Shown: positions 8,258 through 17,777, counted from the first letter of the stretch. The stretch: DNA of 44,105 nt from Bacteroidales bacterium (GCA_024763075.1 JANTGF010000032.1:1-44105); one strand, 5' to 3'. Notes: generated from the sequence alone by a model not told the origin. Made by a program: numbers and translations.

Positions 8258-9367
8258 ATGATGGAAATTAAATCGCCCACTCTTTTACTGGATGAAAAAA
8301 AATGCCGGAATAATATCCGGATGATGACGGAGAAACTAAAAAAACAAAAAGTCCGTTTTCGTCCTCATTTTAAAACGCATCAATCCATTCAGATTGGACA
8401 TTGGTTCAAAGAAGCAGGGGTAAATTCCATTACAGTTTCCTCTCTTAAAATGGCTGATTACTTTGCCACCAAAGGATGGGATGATATAACAGTTGCATTT
8501 CCGGTAAACCTGAGAGAGACAGAAAGGATCAAAGCTCTAAGTAAACAAATAAATCTGGAACTGGTGGTTGCCGATCTCGGAGTCGCTACCAGACTCAATT
8601 CCATGGTTAACAACCCGGTTAATATCTGGATCAAAACGGATACCGGTTATCATCGGTCAGGAATTCCCGTTGAAGACACAAATACATTTGAAAAAATAAT
8701 TAAGGAAATTGATTCAAGCCCAAACCTTAAATTAAAAGGATTATTATCCCACACAGGGAATACATATCATACTACGTCAGTACTACAAATTGAGAAACTT
8801 TATAATGAAGCTGTAAAAAAACTAACCGGACTTAAGAACAGATTTTCGGACCGGCAAACCAAACTGCAACTCTCGCTTGGGGACACACCTTCTTTCACCC
8901 GGGTATCTGACTTATCAGGCATTAATGAAGCGCGTCCGGGAAATTTTGTATTTTTTGATCTGATGCAGTATCATCTGGGCGTTTGCAGCCTGGATCAAAT
9001 TGCAGTTGCACTTGCCTGCCCGGTAGTTTCAAAAAAGAAAAAGGAAAAACAGGTAATCATTCATGGTGGAGCTGTGCATTTCTCAAAAGAATCTATTTTA
9101 GATAAAAATCATCGAAAAATTTACGGAAGGGTGGTTAAAATGGAAGAAGATTTATGGAAGAATGCAGGTGAAGAAAACGTTTTGACGGCATTATCCCAGG
9201 AACATGGAACGGTACAACTGGATAATAAACTGTATGAAAGCGTAAACATTGGCGACCTCATTTATATACTACCGGTACATTCCTGCCTTACAGCAAACCT
9301 GATGAAAGGGTATCTTAATCTTAATGGAGAATATTTAGATCATTTGGAAGGAGTCTTTTCGTATTAA
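8258..9367 (+). CDS. D-threonine aldolase / D-serine dehydratase-like PLP enzyme
   Basis: A 369-residue fold-type III (alanine racemase-like barrel) PLP enzyme of the DSD1/D-threonine aldolase group. PLP lysine K39 is in RPHFKTHQ (35-42). The C-terminal metal motif PVHSC has H341 and C343, matching the Zn-binding HxC of eukaryotic D-serine dehydratase; HGGAVHFSKE and SQEHGT (H316) are further family blocks. Family reactions split or dehydrate D-3-hydroxy amino acids such as D-serine or D-threonine. The start is ATG 8258 immediately after the ComB stop; a second ATG follows at 8261. It is the last gene of the three-gene operon. The exact substrate is not readable. Confidence 0.87.
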   Translation: MMEIKSPTLLLDEKKCRNNIRMMTEKLKKQKVRFRPHFKTHQSIQIGHWFKEAGVNSITVSSLKMADYFATKGWDDITVAFPVNLRETERIKALSKQINLELVVADLGVATRLNSMVNNPVNIWIKTDTGYHRSGIPVEDTNTFEKIIKEIDSSPNLKLKGLLSHTGNTYHTTSVLQIEKLYNEAVKKLTGLKNRFSDRQTKLQLSLGDTPSFTRVSDLSGINEARPGNFVFFDLMQYHLGVCSLDQIAVALACPVVSKKKKEKQVIIHGGAVHFSKESILDKNHRKIYGRVVKMEEDLWKNAGEENVLTALSQEHGTVQLDNKLYESVNIGDLIYILPVHSCLTANLMKGYLNLNGEYLDHLEGVFSY

Positions 9368-9430
9368 GTAAGATGGTGGGTCAACACATCACTCAGTTTC
9401 AGAAAACTGGTGTAAATTGATTTTTAGTTG

Positions 9431-9438
9431 TAGCTTTG
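9431..9438 (+). promoter_or_regulatory. -7 box (TAGCTTTG) for the TlpA-like gene
   Basis: TAGCTTTG fits TAnnTTTG and lies 19 bp before ATG 9458. No good -33 TTTG is seen at standard spacing. Confidence 0.45.
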
Positions 9439-9457
9439 CAGCCTAAAACAAATTCAA

Positions 9458-10075
9458 ATGAACAAAATCTTAGAGCGTTTAAAAAAATATTATAAAAAGA
9501 AAAGCATCGTATCCATCATTTTTGATGTGCTATTTTATGTGCTAATCATACTGATCATTATTCCCGGTACCAGAACACAGGTAGTTTCTACTATTAAAAG
9601 AATTACACTCATCCCGCCACTGGGTTTGAATTCAGATTCCGGTAAAAAAATTTCAGAAGCAGATTATCAATGGTCATTTCAGGAAATGAATGGGCAAACT
9701 ATAAATCTGGAAAAAATGAAAGGGGAGGTTATTTTTCTTAATTTCTGGGCTACCTGGTGTCCTCCCTGTATTGCAGAGATGCCAAGCATTGAAAAACTTC
9801 ATGAAAAATACGGGAATAAAATTAAAATTGTACTGGTAAGTCAGGAAAATCCTCAAACAGTTACCACTTTTCTGAAAAAAAACGGTTATACCCTGCCAAC
9901 CTATATCAGCGACGGGTCTGTTCCTGAGATTTTCAAATCAAGATCAATACCCACTTCCTTTCTGATATCTCCCGATGGAAAAATCGTATTGAAAAAGAAG
10001 GGTGCTGCAAAGTGGAACAGCAAAAAGGTGGAACGCCTGATTGATAAGATGATTGCTCAAAAAGAAAACAGATAA
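9458..10075 (+). CDS. Membrane-anchored TlpA/ResA-like thioredoxin
   Basis: This 205-residue protein has a basic N-terminus, one membrane segment (about 17-37) and then a thioredoxin domain with NFWATWCPPC (active Cys101 and Cys104). The cis-Pro loop is RSIPTSFLISPDG. The domain should face the periplasm and act in thiol-disulfide exchange, for example reducing apocytochromes or disulfides; the partner is unknown. It has its own -7 box and lies 90 bp after the PLP-enzyme gene. Its end converges with the minus-strand PLP enzyme across a 60-bp gap in which I see no convincing hairpin. Confidence 0.9.
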   Translation: MNKILERLKKYYKKKSIVSIIFDVLFYVLIILIIIPGTRTQVVSTIKRITLIPPLGLNSDSGKKISEADYQWSFQEMNGQTINLEKMKGEVIFLNFWATWCPPCIAEMPSIEKLHEKYGNKIKIVLVSQENPQTVTTFLKKNGYTLPTYISDGSVPEIFKSRSIPTSFLISPDGKIVLKKKGAAKWNSKKVERLIDKMIAQKENR

Positions 10076-10135
10076 TTAGTGGTTGTCCATAATGTCTGAT
10101 ATCAGCCTTGTTGATCAAATTAATAATCAGTTTAC

Positions 10136-11344
10136 TTATTTGTGTTGAATTCCTACCTCCTTTAAACTGGTTTCAATTAATTTCCAGGTTCTCTCAATAT
10201 CCATATCCAGGCCTACTGAAAAACGAACAAGACCTTCGGAAAGCCCCATTTTTTTCTGCTCTTCAATAGGCACCTCTGACGAAGTACTCGTTCCGGAATT
10301 ACTAAACAAAGTCCGGAAATACCCCAGGCTTACAGCTAGATAGCCTACTCCCTTTTCCTGCATGTGAACCATAAATTCGTTAGCCTGATCAGTTGTTCCC
10401 ATATCTATTGCTATCATTCCACCGTATCCGAACTGACCATGCATCAAACTTTTCATTAACTCATGCCCCGGATGCTCCTTCAACCCGGGATAATTTATAT
10501 CCACACCATATTCTTTAAATTTTACCGCCAGATACATGGCATTCTGGCTGTGTTTTTGCAACCTCACATGCAGGGTGTACAGATTTTTAAGGATGGATGA
10601 TGACCTCAGTGGATCCAATACAGGTCCAAGCAGCATAGCCGTGCCCGAGTTCACATCTATCAGTGATTCAATAAATTCACTGTTACCACAGATTGCCCCG
10701 GCAATGCAATCATTTTTTCCGTTGATGAACTTGGTCATGCTGTACACAACAATATCGGCACCCAGTTTCAGTGGGGAAATGATCATGGGCGTAAATGTAT
10801 TATCAATCACCAGTTTCAGCTTGTTTTTCTTCGAAATTTCTGCCAGAGAAGGGATATCTGAGATCTGTAACAGGGGATTGGTCATACTCTCGGTATAGAT
10901 CAGTTTTGTATTGGGCCTGATTGCCTTTTCAACTTCAGCCAGATCAGTGATGTTTACAAAACTTATTTCTATATTAAATTTTGAAGGAAGATAATTCTTA
11001 AAAAATGCATAAGTACCGCCATAGGTAGTATTGCTGGAAACAATATGATCGCCCGATTTGCATAATTGCAGAATGGTGGAAGTAATTGCAGCCATTCCCG
11101 AACTGGTTACCCAGCCGGCCTCCGCCCCTTCCATGGCGGCCAATACATCAGCCAGGCCATGATTGGTAGGATTCCAGTGGCGGCTATAAAGGAAACAGCC
11201 TTCAGTTTTACCTTCAAAAGTATCGTGCATTACATCCCCCCGGGAAAATGCAAAAGTAGCAGAGTCTGAGATGGCAGGATTTACCCCGTCAAAGGGACTA
11301 AGATTCATTATTTTTTGTACTTCAACAGCCGGATCAAATTTCAT
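10136..11344 (-). CDS. Cys/Met metabolism PLP-dependent enzyme (methionine gamma-lyase / cystathionine synthase-like)
   Basis: A 402-residue fold-type I PLP enzyme of the trans-sulfuration family. It shows FLYSRHWNPT (51-60), the phosphate-binding SSGMAA (81-86), TTYGGT (106-111), Asp181 in VIDNTFTP and Schiff-base Lys205 in SMTKFINGKND. Members split or exchange gamma- or beta-substituents of homoserine, cystathionine or methionine; the subfamily cannot be fixed from motifs alone. The local sequence SMTKFINGKND differs from the usual SxTKYxxGHxD, with Lys-Asn in place of Gly-His, which may mark a distinct subfamily. It is monocistronic, between the convergent TlpA gene and the efflux operon. 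Confidence 0.87.
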   Translation of the reverse strand: MKFDPAVEVQKIMNLSPFDGVNPAISDSATFAFSRGDVMHDTFEGKTEGCFLYSRHWNPTNHGLADVLAAMEGAEAGWVTSSGMAAITSTILQLCKSGDHIVSSNTTYGGTYAFFKNYLPSKFNIEISFVNITDLAEVEKAIRPNTKLIYTESMTNPLLQISDIPSLAEISKKNKLKLVIDNTFTPMIISPLKLGADIVVYSMTKFINGKNDCIAGAICGNSEFIESLIDVNSGTAMLLGPVLDPLRSSSILKNLYTLHVRLQKHSQNAMYLAVKFKEYGVDINYPGLKEHPGHELMKSLMHGQFGYGGMIAIDMGTTDQANEFMVHMQEKGVGYLAVSLGYFRTLFSNSGTSTSSEVPIEEQKKMGLSEGLVRFSVGLDMDIERTWKLIETSLKEVGIQHK

Positions 11345-11433
11345 GATTTTTTAAATTTTAAGTTTTAGCTAAGTTACAAAACTTTTAAAGAATGATGAAA
11401 TTCATATTTGAAGAATGAAAATATCCTATAGAA

Positions 11434-12549
11434 TCAAGTGGTTTTCCGATACCTCCAGGCCGCAAGGCTGAGGATTATCACAGCATATACCGAAAGTGCA
11501 TAAATTTCTTTCAATACATCCTGCAAACCGGAACCTTTAAGGAGAATCATGCGGATAACGCGCATAAAATAGGCCAGGGGATTTATATAATTTACTTTTT
11601 GCGCCCACGATGGCATACTTTCAACAGGTGTAAATAAACCACTCATCAGAATGAATACAATGTTAAAAAAGAAAAATAAAAACATGATCTGTTGCTGAGT
11701 ATTGGTAATTGTAGAAAAGAATAACCCAATTCCAATCACAACAATGAGGAAAACGGAGGAAAACCCAAACAGCAGTAATAAACTTCCTTCAATCGGGATA
11801 TGGAAGAATATTGTACCAAGGGTAAGTCCAAAAGCCAGTTCAGCCAGTGCTATGATCCAGAAAGGTAATAATTTCCCGGTTAAAAACTGTACCTTTCCTA
11901 TGGGTGTAACATTTATCTGTTCAATGGTTCCCAATTCTTTCTCCCGTACCATACTGATTGCTGATAAAAACATCCCCATGATGGTAACCAGTAAAACAAG
12001 TATTCCCGGCAGCATATATATTTTAAAATCTAGTTCGGGATTAAACCAGTAATGAGAGCGGATATCCAGCCTTTTTTGTGTATTTCCGCCAATTACAACC
12101 AGATCACCAATAATATTCTGATTGAACTGTGAAATTATATTCATAGAATAAGCATTGACCAATCCGGCCTTCATGCCGTTTATCGCATTGATCAATAGCT
12201 GAATATCACTTTTTTTATCCCGCTTAAGTTTTTGTTCAAATCCTGAAGGAATATGAAGAATGACATCCGCTTCATCATTTTTCATTTGCTCCTCTGCTTC
12301 ATTTATTGAAAAAGAGAAACCCGTTAAATAATAAAACGGAGAACCTTCAAAATTACTTATCAGTTGCCTGGAAGTTTGTGACAAATCCTTATCAACCACA
12401 TACATATTAATATGTTTCATTTCTTGTGTAGCGGTATATACCAGTATAAACATCTGAAAAATTGGTACCAGAAATATCAAAGGCAACATGGTCTTGTTCC
12501 TGAATATCTGTATAAATTCTTTCTGTATTATGAAAAGAGTTGTTTTCAT
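11434..12549 (-). CDS. ABC-2 type exporter permease (second permease of the operon)
   Basis: This 371-residue protein has an N-terminal membrane helix after FIQIFRNKTMLPLIFLVPIF, then a large extracytoplasmic domain (about 45-175) with a VVDKDLSQTSRQL strand, and five C-terminal helices including SMVREKELGTIEQINVTPI, the ABC-2 family motif. This matches the YbhR/YhhJ type of the ABC2_membrane_3 family. It should pair with the permease encoded just upstream to form the membrane channel of the exporter. It is the last gene of the seven-gene operon, 77 bp after its partner. No clear terminator was found in the 89-bp gap before the next gene. Confidence 0.9.
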   Translation of the reverse strand: MKTTLFIIQKEFIQIFRNKTMLPLIFLVPIFQMFILVYTATQEMKHINMYVVDKDLSQTSRQLISNFEGSPFYYLTGFSFSINEAEEQMKNDEADVILHIPSGFEQKLKRDKKSDIQLLINAINGMKAGLVNAYSMNIISQFNQNIIGDLVVIGGNTQKRLDIRSHYWFNPELDFKIYMLPGILVLLVTIMGMFLSAISMVREKELGTIEQINVTPIGKVQFLTGKLLPFWIIALAELAFGLTLGTIFFHIPIEGSLLLLFGFSSVFLIVVIGIGLFFSTITNTQQQIMFLFFFFNIVFILMSGLFTPVESMPSWAQKVNYINPLAYFMRVIRMILLKGSGLQDVLKEIYALSVYAVIILSLAAWRYRKTT

Positions 12550-12626
12550 TTATTTATTTCCAAACCTTCTTTATAAATTTCTTTGTTTACATATAAATTC
12601 AAAATGAACTGAATGGTTAGTATCTG

Positions 12627-13730
12627 CTACTCAAGTCTCGTTTTAAACCTCTTTACAGCAATCAACAGGAAAAAAATCATCATTCCAAAAAGGATAAGCG
12701 TTTCCTCCCAAACCAAACCCAACCCTTCTCCTTTTATCATTATATCTTTAATAATAATTATAAAATATTTAGGAGGCATAGCATAACTTATCACCTGAAG
12801 AATTACCGGCATATTTTCTATCGGATAAATAAATCCGGATAATAAAATGGTTGGCAACATCAAAGCAAACAAACTGATGAACATTGCCACCTGCTGACTT
12901 TCTGAAACTGTAGATATGAGTATACCCAACGACAAAGCAAGTGAAATAAACAGTAAATTTTCAGCCAGTAATAAAACAAGACTTCCCCTGACAGGCAAAC
13001 CAAAGACAAAAAAGCCCAACAAAATGATAACTACAGCATTAATAAAACTCAGTACAATGTAGGGTATTACCTTGCCAATAATTATCTGAAAAGGTTTCAG
13101 TGGAGAAACCATTAATACCTCCATTGTCCCGAGTTCTTTTTCCCTTGCGATAGAAATAGATGTCATCATAGCCGAAATAAGCATCAAAATCATTGCCATG
13201 GTACCCGGCACAAACATATAGACACCTTTCAAACTTTGATTATATACCATGCGTACCCGGGTATCAAACTGATAAGAAGTGCCTGCCTGATTTTGTTTAT
13301 TCAAATAATCGAAAAGAATGCCCTTTGTATAATTTACGATCAAATTAGCTGTATTCGGATCAGATGCATCAGCCAGAAGCTGCACATCTGCTTTACCATC
13401 TTTTTGAAGAGAAACAGCAAAACCAGGTTCAAAAATGATTACTTCTTTAATATCCCCCTTTAACATCATGGCCTCAACATCATTGGAACTGGTCAATTCG
13501 GCCATCAGCTTAAAATATCCTGAAGAAATGATTTTTTGCGTGATTTCCCTTGTCATTTCATCTTTAGAATGATCAAGAACGGCAATAGGTATATCTTTTA
13601 TTTCATTGGTAACAACATATCCAAATATTAATACCAGAGCAACAGGCATACCAAAAAGAACCAGCATAGTTCTCGGGTCACGAAAAATATGCAGAAATTC
13701 CTTTTTTACGAATCCAAAAAAACTCTTCAT
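12627..13730 (-). CDS. ABC-2 type exporter permease (first permease of the operon)
   Basis: A 367-residue paralogue of the next permease in the operon. It begins KKEFLHIFRDPRTMLVLF and has an N-terminal helix, a large extracytoplasmic domain with IAVLDHSKDEMT, then SIAREKELGTMEVLMVSPL and about five C-terminal helices. This is the YbhS/YhhJ-like half of a heterodimeric ABC-2 exporter. It lies 32 bp downstream of the second ATPase gene, consistent with one transcript. The substrate cannot be deduced; homologous systems export drugs, dyes or cations. Confidence 0.9.
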   Translation of the reverse strand: MKSFFGFVKKEFLHIFRDPRTMLVLFGMPVALVLIFGYVVTNEIKDIPIAVLDHSKDEMTREITQKIISSGYFKLMAELTSSNDVEAMMLKGDIKEVIIFEPGFAVSLQKDGKADVQLLADASDPNTANLIVNYTKGILFDYLNKQNQAGTSYQFDTRVRMVYNQSLKGVYMFVPGTMAMILMLISAMMTSISIAREKELGTMEVLMVSPLKPFQIIIGKVIPYIVLSFINAVVIILLGFFVFGLPVRGSLVLLLAENLLFISLALSLGILISTVSESQQVAMFISLFALMLPTILLSGFIYPIENMPVILQVISYAMPPKYFIIIIKDIMIKGEGLGLVWEETLILFGMMIFFLLIAVKRFKTRLE

Positions 13731-13762
13731 CTGTTTAAAATATCTGATAACTGCTCATACTT

Positions 13763-14491
13763 TCACCTTGCAATTTTAATAAAGACCTCATTCATATTTT
13801 GTGCATGGTAGTTTCTTTTCAACTCTTCGGGCGTATCCAGCGCCACGATCTTCCCTTCATCCATTATACATACCCTGTTGCAATACTCTGCTTCATCCAT
13901 ATAATGAGTGGTTACAAAAACGGTCGTACCGCTCTCTGATACCTCATAAATCATATCCCAGAACATTCTACGGGTAACCGGATCCACACCACCTGTAGGC
14001 TCATCAAGGAAAACAATTTTGGGCTCATGCATAATGGCAATAGAAAATGCCAGTTTTTGTTTCCACCCCAGAGGTATATCAGAGATTAACCCATTCCTTT
14101 CTTCTACTAATCCCAGCTTTTCAATCAATTTTTTCCTTTTTTGCTTTATCTCTTTCCAACCAAGACCATAAATACCACCATAGAACCGGATATTTTCACT
14201 TACAGTAAGGTCCGGATATAAAGAAAATCGCTGACTCATGTATCCAATGTTACTTTTTATTTGCTCTGTTTCAGTATAAACATCATATCCGGCCACATTG
14301 ATATCCCCTGAGGTTGGAATGGATAAACCGCAAAGAATCTTTATTGCTGTTGTTTTTCCGGCACCGTTTGCTCCAAGAAAACCAAAAATTTCTCCCTGAA
14401 ACACATCAAAATCAAGATGGTCGTTAGCGACAAAATCTCCAAACTTCTTTGTTAACCCTTTTGCACTAATTACCAATTGCTTATCATTCAT
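13763..14491 (-). CDS. ABC transporter ATP-binding protein, second NBD with degenerate signature
   Basis: A 242-residue nucleotide-binding domain. Walker A is GANGAGKT (40-47), the Q-loop glutamine is Q87 (YMSQRF), Walker B ends in E164 (VFLDEP) and the H-loop histidine is H196 (TTHYMDE). The ABC signature LSGGQ is replaced by IPLGWKQ (139-145). This pattern is what I know from the second NBD of fused YbhF/RbbA-like ATPases, here encoded as a separate protein. It should dimerise with the product of the gene immediately upstream (74-bp gap), which has the complementary defects. The pair drives the ABC-2 permeases. Confidence 0.93.
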   Translation of the reverse strand: MNDKQLVISAKGLTKKFGDFVANDHLDFDVFQGEIFGFLGANGAGKTTAIKILCGLSIPTSGDINVAGYDVYTETEQIKSNIGYMSQRFSLYPDLTVSENIRFYGGIYGLGWKEIKQKRKKLIEKLGLVEERNGLISDIPLGWKQKLAFSIAIMHEPKIVFLDEPTGGVDPVTRRMFWDMIYEVSESGTTVFVTTHYMDEAEYCNRVCIMDEGKIVALDTPEELKRNYHAQNMNEVFIKIAR

Positions 14492-14564
14492 TTATCTTAA
14501 CATTTTGGAATACGAAGCATCTTATAAATATTCTTGTCAACCCTCATCGCACAATTTTCGGATC

Positions 14565-15464
14565 TTATGATATCAGCTCAAGAAATCTGTCCTCAATTCC
14601 GGGTTTAATTTTTCTGAATTTAATATTATTATGTCTTTCTTTTTGAAGATAATTGATCAGTTCATCTTTATTAATCCTTCCGGATCTACTTGTATAGTGC
14701 ACTTCATGACCAAAAAGGAGGGCTGAATTTACATCAGGATATTTCCTCAAATCAACTACCAGACGATGCATATCATCAGCACTCACCGAAACCAAATCCC
14801 TTGAATAAGCTTTAATCAGGCCCTGGGGACTATCCATGGCAAGAATCTTTGCTTTTTCCATAAACACCACTCTTTCACACAACAAAGCTTCATCCATATA
14901 GGGAGTAGAAACCAGCACGGTGATCCCTTCACGCTGTATTTTCTTCAGCATATCCCAGAATTCTTTGCGCGAAACGGCATCCACACCTGTTGTTGGTTCA
15001 TCAAGAATTAATAATTGTGGCCTGTGAATCAAGGCACAGGAAAGGGCCAGCTTTTGCTTCATCCCACCTGAAAGCTTACCAGCCAGACGATTTTTAAAAG
15101 GCTCTATATGAGAATAGATGTCTTTAATCAAATCATAATTTTTCTTCACACTTGTACCAAAAACAGTTGCATAAAATTGCAGGTTCTCCTCTACCGTCAG
15201 ATCCTGATAAAGAGAAAACCTTCCTGGCATATAACCCGTAATTTTCCGGATTTCCCTGTAATCTTTTATCACATCCAAACCATTTACCATTACCTTACCG
15301 GAATCGGGTAATAAAAGCGAAGTTATGATCCGGAACAAGGTAGTTTTACCGGCACCGTCCGGACCGATCACCCCAAAAAGCTCCCCGTCATCCACCTGAA
15401 AACTCACAGAATCAAGAGCTGTTGTTGACTCGTACTTTTTTGTTATTTGGAAAATGTTAATCAC
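14565..15464 (-). CDS. ABC transporter ATP-binding protein, first NBD lacking Q-loop Gln and H-loop His
   Basis: A 299-residue ATPase. Walker A is GPDGAGKT (34-41) with the less usual Asp36, the ABC signature is intact (LSGGMKQ, 131-137) and Walker B ends in E156 (LLILDEP). The Q-loop position is Gly81 (YMPGRF) and the H-loop position is Pro188 (STPYMDEA), so two residues of its own catalytic site are missing. A C-terminal extension of about 75 residues follows the NBD. It fits the first half of YbhF/RbbA-like ATPases. It lies 94 bp downstream of the fusion-protein gene. Confidence 0.93.
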   Translation of the reverse strand: MINIFQITKKYESTTALDSVSFQVDDGELFGVIGPDGAGKTTLFRIITSLLLPDSGKVMVNGLDVIKDYREIRKITGYMPGRFSLYQDLTVEENLQFYATVFGTSVKKNYDLIKDIYSHIEPFKNRLAGKLSGGMKQKLALSCALIHRPQLLILDEPTTGVDAVSRKEFWDMLKKIQREGITVLVSTPYMDEALLCERVVFMEKAKILAMDSPQGLIKAYSRDLVSVSADDMHRLVVDLRKYPDVNSALLFGHEVHYTSRSGRINKDELINYLQKERHNNIKFRKIKPGIEDRFLELIS

Positions 15465-15558
15465 ATCTTTATTTTTACATCAAAATCCCCAAACCGGCAT
15501 TCATTAATTGGTATTCGATTTTAAAATATAACATGCCTTCAACTTTTATTGTTTAATA

Positions 15559-16455
15559 TTAAAAAACGACTTCTCCCGGCATACCAATTTTTAAAGATCC
15601 GTCATTTTTAACCCTGACTTTTACTGCATAAACCAGTTTTACCCTTTCTTCCTTTGTTTGGATAATCTTTGGAGTGAACTCAGCTTCCGAGGATATCCAG
15701 CTTACAGTTCCGGTCAGTTCCCGGTTTGTTTTAGTATCTTTATCCACAAATACTTTCACCTGATCACCCAGCTTAATATCAGGAAGTATAGATCCGCTTA
15801 CATAAACCCGTAATTCCAGAGTATTCAGATTTGCAATTTTATAAATAGGCTTTGCAGTTACTGCAATTTCAAATGGCTCGGCATATTTTTCCAGAACAAT
15901 TCCATTCATCCTGTTTTTTATAAAACATCTGTCCAGTTTATCCCTGACCAGCAACATATTCTGATCAAGTACTGCAGCCTCACTCAGTATGGATTGCTTT
16001 TGTACACTTATTGATTTAATCTGGCTGTTTAGAACATTCAGTTTTCCATTCAGGTCATCTAACTGCTGAGTAGTCGCTGCCCCCGATTCGTAAAGTTTCT
16101 GAGCCCGGTTCAATTCAACCATAAGAGACTCTTTTTGATCTTTAAAGATAGCTGCCTGAGCATCCATATTCTCCAGCTTACTGTAAACTGAAGCTTGTTT
16201 GGCTTTAATTTCCATCAAATTCAGATGATAAGGCATTGTATCAATTATGGCAACCAACTGACCCGAATCAAGCTTTTCCCCTTCTTCCAGTTTCAGGAAC
16301 AAAATGCGGCCGGAAACATCCGGCGAAACATAGATGGGTACCGATTCGAAATTTCCGTAAGCATCGGAAGTATTATCACTCTGGTTGCATGCTGCCAGTG
16401 AAAAAATCAAGATTAAAAAGACAACTCCTGTTTTCATATTAATTTTATTTTTCAT
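15559..16455 (-). CDS. HlyD-type membrane fusion lipoprotein
   Basis: This 298-residue periplasmic adaptor has a lipoprotein signal (FSLAAC, Cys23). After it come a biotinyl-lipoyl-like half (ISPDVSG-type strand and EEGEKLDSGQLVAIIDT), a coiled-coil hairpin (about 80-165) and a beta-barrel segment with GSILPDIKLGDQVKVFVD. It should bridge the ABC-2 permeases and the TolC partner. Homologues such as YbhG are usually anchored by a membrane helix; here the anchor is lipid. Its ATG at 16455 overlaps the TolC-family gene by 11 nt, suggesting coupled translation; an alternative ATG is at 16437. Confidence 0.92.
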   Translation of the reverse strand: MKNKINMKTGVVFLILIFSLAACNQSDNTSDAYGNFESVPIYVSPDVSGRILFLKLEEGEKLDSGQLVAIIDTMPYHLNLMEIKAKQASVYSKLENMDAQAAIFKDQKESLMVELNRAQKLYESGAATTQQLDDLNGKLNVLNSQIKSISVQKQSILSEAAVLDQNMLLVRDKLDRCFIKNRMNGIVLEKYAEPFEIAVTAKPIYKIANLNTLELRVYVSGSILPDIKLGDQVKVFVDKDTKTNRELTGTVSWISSEAEFTPKIIQTKEERVKLVYAVKVRVKNDGSLKIGMPGEVVF

Positions 16456-17770
16456 TTTCTATCGTATTTCCTTTTAAAGTAAGATAATCAAATTTGGCCT
16501 GCATGAGTTTCAACTGATGAAGATTTTGTTGTACTCTGGCAGCTAAATACTTATTAAAATCACGAATGTAATCTGAGGATTGAATAACTCCGTTATCCAG
16601 TTTAGATGCTGAAGAAACAATTATACTTTTACGCAGAGTAATGATCTCATCATCTTTCTGTAAAATATCCTGTATTTTCATTATCTCTTCCCGGGCCTTA
16701 ACGAGTCCCATATTCAGATTCTTATCAAATGTTTCCCTTTGGTTTTTAATTTTTGTTTGCTGAATTGTAAGGATTTCTTTTTCCCTTTTGGAATTATTCC
16801 AGTCCCAAAAATTCCATTTCATTTTCAATCCAACAATATAGAAGGGAGCAAATCCATCATTCACAGGATTTAATCCGGGTTGTCCGTACCCTGCCTGACC
16901 ATATCCCATAATAACGGGCCTGCGATTGACCTGTGTCAATAGCTTACTTGCCTCCAGTTTTTGCTGCTGAGCCTCAAACAAGGCATATTCCGGCCGATTG
17001 ATATTTTCTTCAAAATCCAGATTTACTTTCGGAGATACAAGGGTAACCTCAGCACTCAGAGTCGTATCCAAATAAACTTCAAGAGTGGCCAGTACTGCAT
17101 TTTTATTGTGCTTGTTTTCAATTATCTGTTGTTCCAACCGGATTTTCTCAGCTTTTAAAACATCCCTGTCAGAACTTAACATAGCACCATTCAGCACCGC
17201 AGCTTCAGCCTGTTGAAGTTTAACATCGAGTTCTTTTGCCGATAAACCAAAGAGACTGTCATTTACCTGAAGAAAAAGAATGGAGAAATATAGTTTATTG
17301 ATGCTTTCCTTCAGTTTATATAATTCAACATCCAGTGACTTGTCATCCACCATTGAAGCATACATCTCCAGTTCTTTTCTCGATTTAATCATACCTCCGT
17401 CATAAATAATCTGATTAAGGGCCAGCGTAATGCCATACTGGTCTTGAGGAGGAGAAGGGATTTCGTAACCAGGTATTGGAATTATACCATTCATATTAAT
17501 TACTTCAGATAAATATTTTGCATCGCCTGAAACTTCCAGTTGAGGCAAATAACCCTTTTTCAGATTCTCCGTGCGTAAATCAGTGGATTCTTTAATGAGT
17601 TCCCTATTCTTTTGTAAAGGATAAACTTCTTCTGCACGCTGATAACAGAAACCAATCCTTAATGTATCCAAACCCTGTGCTTTTAGGGGCTGAAGATAAA
17701 TTATTCCAGCAATAATGAACAGAAGAAATACTTTAACAGGATTTTGAATGCCCCAATTTAAATTATTCAT
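16445..17770 (-). CDS. TolC family outer-membrane efflux protein
   Basis: A 441-residue protein with a signal peptide ending near LQPLKAQG. Two long coiled-coil repeats follow, with typical TolC-family phrases such as LTLALNQIIYDGGMIKSRKELE and MKWNFWDWNNSKREKEILTIQQTKI. It forms the outer-membrane duct of the exporter. It is the second gene of the operon, 7 bp after the TetR gene, and overlaps the fusion-protein gene by 11 nt. The assignment is from domain pattern and context. Confidence 0.93.
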   Translation of the reverse strand: MNNLNWGIQNPVKVFLLFIIAGIIYLQPLKAQGLDTLRIGFCYQRAEEVYPLQKNRELIKESTDLRTENLKKGYLPQLEVSGDAKYLSEVINMNGIIPIPGYEIPSPPQDQYGITLALNQIIYDGGMIKSRKELEMYASMVDDKSLDVELYKLKESINKLYFSILFLQVNDSLFGLSAKELDVKLQQAEAAVLNGAMLSSDRDVLKAEKIRLEQQIIENKHNKNAVLATLEVYLDTTLSAEVTLVSPKVNLDFEENINRPEYALFEAQQQKLEASKLLTQVNRRPVIMGYGQAGYGQPGLNPVNDGFAPFYIVGLKMKWNFWDWNNSKREKEILTIQQTKIKNQRETFDKNLNMGLVKAREEIMKIQDILQKDDEIITLRKSIIVSSASKLDNGVIQSSDYIRDFNKYLAARVQQNLHQLKLMQAKFDYLTLKGNTIENEK

Positions 17771-17777
17771 AATATAC

